From contig NZ_NTHN02000013.1 of NCBI RefSeq assembly GCF_002300555.2, positions 1 to 64,000 on the forward strand: a stretch of DNA of 64,000 nt. The letters are read 5' to 3'. The position numbers were made by a program, and so were the translations under genes. The stretch is from Alloyangia mangrovi. GTDB lineage: Bacteria > Pseudomonadota > Alphaproteobacteria > Rhodobacterales > Rhodobacteraceae. Under the pieces are notes generated by a model. That model searched no databases, was not told the origin of the DNA, and was given only the letters and a program-made list of their open reading frames with translations. Positions 58,081 to 64,000 of the stretch are shown in pieces (positions within the stretch are counted from its first letter, which is position 1; the number at the start of each line of letters is the position of its first letter).

Positions 58081-58820
58081 GACACAAACTCCTCGATAAC
58101 ACGTCCCTCGGCCCGCGCCCGATCAAGCTGGGCCTGGATTTCCGGGGTTTCCGCAAAGGGGCCGACCAGCGGCCAGAGCTCTTCCATCACCGGCCGCCCG
58201 GCGGCCCAGCGTTCGCGTGCGTATTGCACGAGGATGCGCGCCAGCTCGGGGTTGGCGCGGTCCTTGAGGCCGGAAATCGGCCCCAGCGCAGCGCCGATGA
58301 ACAGCGCCTTGAGGATCATGTGGTTCCAGCGGTGCTCGTCGAAATGGTCGCGCGGATAGGGGTTGTTGTGGGCGATGGCTTCGAACACCGGCTTGAGGTT
58401 CGAGCGCAGCCCCTCGCCCACCTCGAAGTGCAGCGTTTCGGGCTGCGGATAGAGCGGCAGACCGCGGTAGAGCGCGATCATTTCGGCGGCATCCGCGGTG
58501 CGGCGCAAGTCCTTGAAGGTCTCGGCAAAGGGGCGCTCACCGCTGTAGGTGAGCAGCCCCAGCACCCGCGCGGCGCCGTCGAGGCTCCAGTCGCCGGGCT
58601 GCCAGCCGGGGCGCGCGGCATCGGCCTTGGCCAGATCCTCTGGGCCGAGGTCAAGGTCGGCCTTGCCGAGCCGCCGCGGCGCGAAGCCGAGAAAGAGGTG
58701 CAGGTCGCGCTCCGTCGCCCCTGGGGCGGCGAGCGTTGCGAGCTGTTCCTCGAACCAGGGCCTTTCGGCCCCGGCGCGGTCCCCTATCCATTCCTGCAAA
58801 AGATCTTTTGGACTTGTCAT
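58077..58820 (-). CDS. EboA-domain protein
   Basis: 247-residue soluble protein of the EboA family, known only from ebo clusters. LTYSGERPFAETFKDLRRTA and NHMILKALFIGAALGPISGL are typical, with YPRDHFDEHRWNH in between. Biochemical role unknown. Start 58820 follows GGGAGAGAGTTTG; the in-frame Met at 58835 overlaps that site. First gene of its operon, divergent from the phosphatase-fold gene. Confidence 0.82.
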   Translation of the reverse strand: MTSPKDLLQEWIGDRAGAERPWFEEQLATLAAPGATERDLHLFLGFAPRRLGKADLDLGPEDLAKADAARPGWQPGDWSLDGAARVLGLLTYSGERPFAETFKDLRRTADAAEMIALYRGLPLYPQPETLHFEVGEGLRSNLKPVFEAIAHNNPYPRDHFDEHRWNHMILKALFIGAALGPISGLKDRANPELARILVQYARERWAAGRPVMEELWPLVGPFAETPEIQAQLDRARAEGRVIEEFVS

Positions 58821-58917
58821 CAAACTCTCTCCCAAATGGTCAATGAAACACTGGACGGGCGGAGGGGACGCGCGTCATAGTCGGCAAGTATTTTGTTGCT
58901 GGATATTTTTTGATCTC

Positions 58918-60303
58918 ATGACACCGACTCTCGTTATTCTTGTCGTCGGCCTGACACCGAAGCTTGTCGGCCAGTTCACTCCAAACATTGCCGCCCTTGC
59001 CGCCCGCGGCGCCCTGCGCCCGCTGGAGACGGTCACTCCGGCGGTCACCTGCACGGTGCAGGCCACTCTGGCGACCGGCCTGCCGCCCTCGGGGCATGGG
59101 GCCGTGGCCAATGGCTGGTACTTCCGCGATCTCAAGGAGGTGCTGCTCTGGCGGCAGCCCAACTCGCTTCTGGAGGGCGAGAAGATCTGGGATGCCGGCA
59201 AGGCGCGGGACGCGTCCTTCACCTGCGCCAAGATGTTCTGGTGGTACAACATGTACTCGACCGCCGACTACTCGGCGACGCCGCGGCCGATGTACCCGGC
59301 CGACGGGCGCAAGATCCCCGACCACTACGCGCATCCGCCCGAGCTGCACGACGAGCTCGACGCCAAGCTGGGGCGCTTTCCGCTCTTCACCTTCTGGGGG
59401 CCGACGGCGAGCATCAACTCCTCGGCGTGGATCACCGATGCGACGCTGCACGTGATGGAGACGCGGCAGCCGACGCTGACGCTGACCTACCTGCCGCATC
59501 TCGACTACGACCTGCAGAAGTTCGGCCCCGATCTGCAGCACCCCGAGGTGCAGCAGTCGCTGCGCGACATCGACGCGCTGGTCGGCAAGCTGGTTGCCGC
59601 CGCCGATGCCGAGGGGCGCCGGGTGCTGGTGGTCTCGGAATACGGCATCACCCCGGTCACCGACGCCATCCACATCAACCGCGCGCTGCGCGAGGCCGGG
59701 CTGATCGCGGTGCGCCCCGAGGAGCACGGGCGCGAGATCCTCGACGCCGGGGCGTCGGCGGCCTTTGCCATGTCCGACCACCAGCTCGCGCATGTCTACG
59801 TGAATGACCTCTCGCGGTTGTCCGAGGTGAAGGCGCTGGTCGAGGGGCTGGACGGCGTGGAAGCGGTCTGGGACGAGGAGGGCAAGCGCGCCAACGGCCT
59901 CGACCATCCCCGCTCGGGCGAGCTGGTGGCGATCAGCAAGCCCGACCGCTGGTTCAGCTACTATTACTGGCTCGACGAGGCCAAGGCGCCCGATTTCGCC
60001 CCCACCGTCGATATCCACCGCAAGCCCGGCTACGATCCCGTCGAGCTTTTCCTCGACCCGGACCTGCGCTCTCCCAAGCTGGCGGCGGGCTGGAAGCTGG
60101 CCAAGCGCAAGCTGGGCTTCCGGCAGATGCTCGACCTGATCTCGCCCTCGCGGACGGACCTCGTGAGGGGCAGCCACGGGCGGCTCACCGACGATCCCGG
60201 CGACGGGCCGCTGGTGATCTCCTCCGAGGCAGGATTGCTGCCAGAGGGGCCGGTGCGGGCGGTTGACTTCAAGGCGCTGACGCTGAGCCATGTCTTCGAC
60301 TAG
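58918..60303 (+). CDS. Alkaline-phosphatase-superfamily protein of ebo cluster with altered metal site
   Basis: 461-residue protein with the phosphodiesterase/ENPP fold: TPNIAALAARGALRPLETVT, the Thr nucleophile region TPAVTCTVQATLATGLPPSG, then GHGAVANGWYF. Canonical metal ligands are changed: the first Asp (usually in DGL) is Val in LVVGLTP, the usual SDHG is SEYG, and the D..GH motif is DYDLQKFG. It may bind rather than hydrolyse, or use a different metal site. The stop overlaps that of the convergent EboC gene by 4 bp. Ribosome-binding site weak. Confidence 0.78.
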   Translation: MTPTLVILVVGLTPKLVGQFTPNIAALAARGALRPLETVTPAVTCTVQATLATGLPPSGHGAVANGWYFRDLKEVLLWRQPNSLLEGEKIWDAGKARDASFTCAKMFWWYNMYSTADYSATPRPMYPADGRKIPDHYAHPPELHDELDAKLGRFPLFTFWGPTASINSSAWITDATLHVMETRQPTLTLTYLPHLDYDLQKFGPDLQHPEVQQSLRDIDALVGKLVAAADAEGRRVLVVSEYGITPVTDAIHINRALREAGLIAVRPEEHGREILDAGASAAFAMSDHQLAHVYVNDLSRLSEVKALVEGLDGVEAVWDEEGKRANGLDHPRSGELVAISKPDRWFSYYYWLDEAKAPDFAPTVDIHRKPGYDPVELFLDPDLRSPKLAAGWKLAKRKLGFRQMLDLISPSRTDLVRGSHGRLTDDPGDGPLVISSEAGLLPEGPVRAVDFKALTLSHVFD

Positions 60304-61157
60304 GTCCCCGCAATCCGGCGCTGCAGCACCCGCGTGAGGGCAAACCCGGCGACTGCCAGCAGCGCCGGGAGCCAGCCGCCATGCACCCCGGCGATCAGCG
60401 CGGCGTCATAGAGAGAGATCGCGGCGATCAGCAGGGTGACGGCCTTCGGCACGTCGCCCTTTGCCCGGCGGAAGAGGAAGCGCAGCGCAAACCCAGTGGC
60501 AACGAGGAACCCCAGCGCGATCAGCAGCGCCAGCGGCTTGCCCCAGCCCGTCACCAGCACCAGCACCGCGGGGAGGGCCAGCACCGCCAGCGGCCAGGCC
60601 CGGTCCAGCCGGTCATAGGCCTCCTGCTTGGCGGCATAAGTGAGGCCCACAACATAGGCCATGAGCCCAAGCGCGCCCCAGATCGCCACGCCCGGAAAGG
60701 CACCGGTGGCGGCGAAGGCGGCCATCGCATAGCAGAAGAACCGCGTCACGCCCATGATCACCGGCGCCAGCGCGGTGCGCTTGTGCAGCCAGTCATAGAG
60801 GAAGATGCTGAGGGTCAGCAGCAGCGCCGAGACCTGCGCCAGCCCGCCAAGCGGCAGGGTCAGCAAGAGGCCGACCCCGAGCATGACGAAGCCGCCGAGG
60901 AAGACCGCGCGCTGCGAGATCTCTCCTCTCGGGATCGGCCGGTCCGCCTTTTGCGCCCGGTCGATCTCGGCGTCGAAGGCGTCGTTGAGCCACATGCCGC
61001 CCACGTAGAAGAGCGTCAGCGCCAGCGCGCTCAGCAGGATGGGCACAAGCGCAGAGCCGGGGGCGGCGGAAAGCGCCAGCAGCGCCCCCGCCATGGCATT
61101 GGTCCAGACCGTCGGCAGGTTCGACACCCGCCCCAGCTTGAAGGCGGTGCCGATCAT
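60300..61157 (-). CDS. UbiA-like prenyltransferase, EboC
   Basis: 285-residue membrane prenyltransferase, about nine helices. Both Asp-rich motifs are present: NDAFDAEID (with KADRPIPRG after it) and YDRLD. UbiA enzymes transfer an isoprenyl or polyprenyl chain; in ebo clusters the acceptor is unknown. Start 61157 (MIGTAFKLGRVSNLPTVWTN) overlaps the EboE stop by ATGA. Confidence 0.85.
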   Translation of the reverse strand: MIGTAFKLGRVSNLPTVWTNAMAGALLALSAAPGSALVPILLSALALTLFYVGGMWLNDAFDAEIDRAQKADRPIPRGEISQRAVFLGGFVMLGVGLLLTLPLGGLAQVSALLLTLSIFLYDWLHKRTALAPVIMGVTRFFCYAMAAFAATGAFPGVAIWGALGLMAYVVGLTYAAKQEAYDRLDRAWPLAVLALPAVLVLVTGWGKPLALLIALGFLVATGFALRFLFRRAKGDVPKAVTLLIAAISLYDAALIAGVHGGWLPALLAVAGFALTRVLQRRIAGT

Positions 61158-62341
61158 TGCCCGAGGCGGTCGAGCACCCAGCCCAACTCGCGGCTGATCG
61201 CCGCGTCCACGCTCGAGGTCCGCAAGTCCGGGGGCAATACGTCCCATGTGTAGGTCTCCACTTCGAGATGCGGTGAGATCGGCTCGGCCCGGTGCAGGTC
61301 GAGGATGTCCTTGAGAAAGGCCTGGGTGCTGTCAAATAGCCCCAGCGAGCCGAGGAAGACCGGCACATGGAAATGCACCCGCCATTCCTCGCCATCCGCC
61401 TCGGCGCCGCGGGCCAGTGCCTCGGGCAGGTCGGAATAGGCGGTGATCGGCCCCTCTCCGCGACGGGCGAGCACCTGGTGCAGGTAGGTGGGCTCGGAAT
61501 AGGCGGCGAGCGCGGCGCGCACTTCGGGGCTCACCTGCGCGCGCAGGGCCGAGCTGAGCTGCAGCTTGTGGATCGGGATGCCCGCGCCCTGCAGCAGGGC
61601 GAGGCTCTGCGCCGGGTCCTCGTATTCCACCGCCGCGTGGCAGACGTCGTAGCATAGGCCGAGGTGCGCGCGCAGGGCCACTTCCGCCTCCGCGCCGTCC
61701 AGCCCGGTGAGCCCCGCGAAGCGGGCCACGGCGGAGGGGCTGTAGAGCCAGTCTTCGAAGAAGGCGACGCTGCCCGCGATGGTTTCGAGAAAGCAGAAGG
61801 GCTCGGGCTCGATCGCCAGCGCCACGGTGACGCCCGTGCGTGCCTTCACCGCCACGCAATGCGCCGCCGCCTGCAGGTAGAGCTCGGACATGGCGGGCTC
61901 GGCGCCCTCGGCGAGCGTGCGGAAGGTGCCCGGCACGGTACTGAGGCTGACCCAGTCGCCGGGCTCCGAGAGCTCTGCCATGAGGTCGGTGAGCCGGTTG
62001 GTGTAGCGCAGCCGCTCGGGGTCGCGCCAGTCGGGCTGGTAGACCTGCTCCTTGACCCGCACGCCATGGAACGGGCCGTAGGGAAAGCCGTTCATCGTCG
62101 CGGGCACGAGGTCGTTCTCGCGCAGGAAATCCTTCAGCCAGGTGCGGCGGTCCCCCTGGTCAAGCTCGTCGAGCGCGTTCGACGACAGCCGCAGTCCCAC
62201 CGCGAAGCGCTCGTCGGAGCAGAGCTGCGCCTTGACCGCCAGCAAGGGGCCGGTCAGAGCGGCGTGGCAATCTTCCCAGCTTTCGGTGGCATGGATATTG
62301 AGGCAGTAGGTCAGGGTGCCCAGCCCGTCGCCGAGCTTCAT
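61154..62341 (-). CDS. TIM-barrel sugar isomerase-like protein, EboE
   Basis: 395-residue protein of the xylose isomerase-like TIM-barrel superfamily. Begins MKLGDGLGTLTYCLNIHATE, the EboE signature; likely metal ligands lie in ALAIEPEPFCFLET, GLCYDVCHAAVEYED and HFHVPVFLG. Reaction unknown; described in other organisms only as part of the ebo set. The start overlaps the EboD stop by ATGA, so C, E and D form one operon. Confidence 0.85.
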   Translation of the reverse strand: MKLGDGLGTLTYCLNIHATESWEDCHAALTGPLLAVKAQLCSDERFAVGLRLSSNALDELDQGDRRTWLKDFLRENDLVPATMNGFPYGPFHGVRVKEQVYQPDWRDPERLRYTNRLTDLMAELSEPGDWVSLSTVPGTFRTLAEGAEPAMSELYLQAAAHCVAVKARTGVTVALAIEPEPFCFLETIAGSVAFFEDWLYSPSAVARFAGLTGLDGAEAEVALRAHLGLCYDVCHAAVEYEDPAQSLALLQGAGIPIHKLQLSSALRAQVSPEVRAALAAYSEPTYLHQVLARRGEGPITAYSDLPEALARGAEADGEEWRVHFHVPVFLGSLGLFDSTQAFLKDILDLHRAEPISPHLEVETYTWDVLPPDLRTSSVDAAISRELGWVLDRLGQ

Positions 62342-64000
62342 GCGTCCGTCTCCCGGTGGCTTGCCGCGCCGCGTGCTGCAAGCCAGACCAGCGCCTCGGC
62401 CACCAGCTCGGGCCGCATCTCGTGCACCTCGACCCCGACCCCGAGATCCGCCAACAGGGTGACGGTGAGCTCGCCGCCGAGGTGCTCGCGGAACTCCTCG
62501 AGCCCGACGAGGATCTCGAGCCGCCCGCCTTCGTCGCGCCGGCCGAGATCGTCGTGCCAGATCGGAAGGCCAAGTGCCTGCAGCAGCGCCAGGACGCGCT
62601 CTTCCATGCCCGGCGGCAGAAGCCCCGCCAGCACCGAGTAGCGCGCGTCCAGCGCAATCCCCATGGCGACCGCGTCGCCGTGGCTGACGGCATAATGGGT
62701 CAGCCCCTCGAGCTTGTGCGCCGACCAATGGCCGAAATCGAGCGGCCGGGCGGAGCCGCGCTCGAAGGGGTCGCCGCCAAGCGCAATCTGCCGCATGTGC
62801 AGCTCCGCCGAGCGGCGGATCATGTATTCCTCGGCCTCGGGCTCGAAATGCTTCAGTCGGCCCGCATTTGTCTCTAGCCAGAGGAAGAACGCCGGATCGC
62901 GGATCAACGAGACTTTCACCGCCTCGGAGAGGCCGGAACGGCGGGTCGCGGCGGGCAAGGTCTCGAGCAGGTCGAAATCGTTCAGCACCGCCCACGGCGG
63001 GGCGAAGGTGCCGGCGAAGTTCTTCGAACCCTCGAAGTTCACCGCGTTCTTCACCCCGACACCGCTGTCGTTCTGCGACAACACCGTCGTGGGCACGCGG
63101 ATGTGTCGGATCCCCCGGTGTGCCGTTGCCGTAGCCATTCCCACGGCGTCGAGCACCGCGCCGCCGCCGACAGCGAGGATATAGGAGTGCCGATCGATGC
63201 TGTGCTCGAGGATGATGCGGTAGATCTCGAAGACCGTCTCGAAGCCGGCCTTGATCCCCTCCCCTCCGGCGAGGGGGATCGGCGCGGCGACCAGATCGAC
63301 GCCCTCGACGGTGTCGCTGAAATAGGCAACGATCTCTGCGTCCAGCGTCGGGCGGTGGGCCAGCAGATCGCGGTCGACGAAGACCACGCAGCGCTGCCGG
63401 CGCGCCTCGGCCCCGGCGGCGAGCGCGTCTCGCAGTGCCGGGTTTTCCGGTGCAAAGAGACCGCGGGTGAAGGCCACGCGGTACTCGTAATTGACCGAGA
63501 AGGCCTGCGTGACGGTCAGGGAGGCGGGAGCTCCAGCCTGCTGGATCTCTTGCGGGGCGGTCTCGTCCCGGGCCGGGGTCGCCTCGACGCGCGCCTCTGT
63601 CCGGGGCAGCGCGTCCGGGGTGGCCATCGCCGTCGTCGGTGCCTTGATGCGGGCATAGAGGGACCGCCCCGCCATGCCCGCCACCGGCAACGCCAGCGCG
63701 GCGCAGAGCGCCAGAAGGAAGGAGTCGACCTCGAGCGCCAGCGCTCCCAACGAGGCATAGGCGGCGGCGATGCCGAGATTGGCCAGCGCCACAACGCCGA
63801 GGAACTTGCGCAGGGGCAGACCTGCCACTCCCGCCGCGATGGTCGAGGTCTCGGCCAGAACCGGCACCGCGCGCATCATCAGCACCGAGCCGAGCGCGAT
63901 GCGCTCGGACACCTCCGCCGACCGCGCGAGATAGTCCCTGCCGAGCAACCGGCCGAGCGCGCGGCTGCCGCCGGTCGCGCCGATCCAGTAGCCGAGAAGG
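62338..64000 (-). CDS. DedA/VTT membrane domain fused to 3-dehydroquinate synthase-like EboD (5' end outside window)
   Basis: The frame is open to base 64000, so the start lies beyond the window. The visible N-terminal part (LLGYWIGATGGSRALGRLLG, then RAVPVLAETSTIAAGVAGL and two helices) is the end of a DedA/VTT membrane domain. After a Pro/Ala/Thr-rich linker comes a complete dehydroquinate synthase fold: VGGGAVLDAVGMATATAHRG, PTTVLSQNDSGVGVKNAVNF, GLSEAVK, FGHWSAHKLE and SHGDAVAMG, the last three supplying the Zn ligands Glu, His and His. EboD members are related to sugar-phosphate cyclases rather than proven shikimate enzymes. Confidence 0.85.
   Translation of the reverse strand, partial: LLGYWIGATGGSRALGRLLGRDYLARSAEVSERIALGSVLMMRAVPVLAETSTIAAGVAGLPLRKFLGVVALANLGIAAAYASLGALALEVDSFLLALCAALALPVAGMAGRSLYARIKAPTTAMATPDALPRTEARVEATPARDETAPQEIQQAGAPASLTVTQAFSVNYEYRVAFTRGLFAPENPALRDALAAGAEARRQRCVVFVDRDLLAHRPTLDAEIVAYFSDTVEGVDLVAAPIPLAGGEGIKAGFETVFEIYRIILEHSIDRHSYILAVGGGAVLDAVGMATATAHRGIRHIRVPTTVLSQNDSGVGVKNAVNFEGSKNFAGTFAPPWAVLNDFDLLETLPAATRRSGLSEAVKVSLIRDPAFFLWLETNAGRLKHFEPEAEEYMIRRSAELHMRQIALGGDPFERGSARPLDFGHWSAHKLEGLTHYAVSHGDAVAMGIALDARYSVLAGLLPPGMEERVLALLQALGLPIWHDDLGRRDEGGRLEILVGLEEFREHLGGELTVTLLADLGVGVEVHEMRPELVAEALVWLAARGAASHRETDA

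Overview
The window is high-GC DNA, densely packed with operons that often join through 4-bp ATGA overlaps. The gene families (urtABCDE, a che operon with cheD, several TTT and peptide transporters, the Anbu/ATP-grasp cluster) and a recurring intergenic element built on TTCTAGGC...TATCCCGGGGG point to an alphaproteobacterium of the Rhodobacterales, probably a roseobacter-like metabolic generalist. That placement is inference; no rRNA or tRNA gene was seen.

Layout. 1-1.4 kb: the end of a FecCD/FecE-type metal-chelate importer. 1.5-7.7 kb: a GFA-family protein, trpB, an exostosin-like glycosyltransferase, a small unknown protein, a membrane-anchored Mrr-like nuclease and a ThDP enzyme related to acetolactate synthase. 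8.0-14.6 kb: a chemotaxis operon STAS-cheY-cheA-cheW-cheR-cheY-unknown-cheB-cheD. 14.6-18.7 kb (minus strand): a proteasome-like Anbu peptidase with a transglutaminase-like protein, an alpha-E protein and an unusual ATP-grasp enzyme, a predicted peptide-ligation and degradation system. 19.2-25.4 kb: urtABCDE, with no urease genes beside it. 25.6-30.7 kb: a sugar-type ABC importer whose first permease carries a DUF11-like periplasmic insert. 30.8-33.7 kb: a di-heme peroxidase and a convergent FG-GAP/UnbV secreted protein. 33.7-39.6 kb: a ROK repressor divergent from xylF-xylH-xylG-xylA (no xylB). 39.8-43.1 kb: a secreted Pro/Trp/Gly-rich protein, a NarK-like transporter and a GhrA-like dehydrogenase. 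43.4-50.4 kb: a peptide ABC importer with a fused permease-ATPase, a divergent DUF1028 gene and a GntR regulator, with palindromic candidate operators between the divergent genes. 50.5-57.1 kb: a TctABC transporter, an esterase, a second TctC, a LysR regulator and a DUF3237 protein. 57.2-64.0 kb: an ebo-type cluster (TatD-like EboB, EboA, a divergent phosphatase-fold protein, UbiA-like EboC, TIM-barrel EboE, and EboD fused to a DedA/VTT membrane domain and running off the window).

The two least-understood systems are the Anbu/ATP-grasp/alpha-E/transglutaminase cluster and the ebo cluster. The ebo cluster has two special traits: the VTT-EboD fusion, and a phosphatase-fold member that has lost most of its canonical metal ligands. 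A caution applies to the whole window: five genes (cheA/cheW, urtB, a sugar permease, the FG-GAP protein and the Pro/Trp-rich secreted protein) each depart from the expected frame by exactly one base inside a homopolymer run. This looks more like consensus-sequence indels than like five independent pseudogenes.
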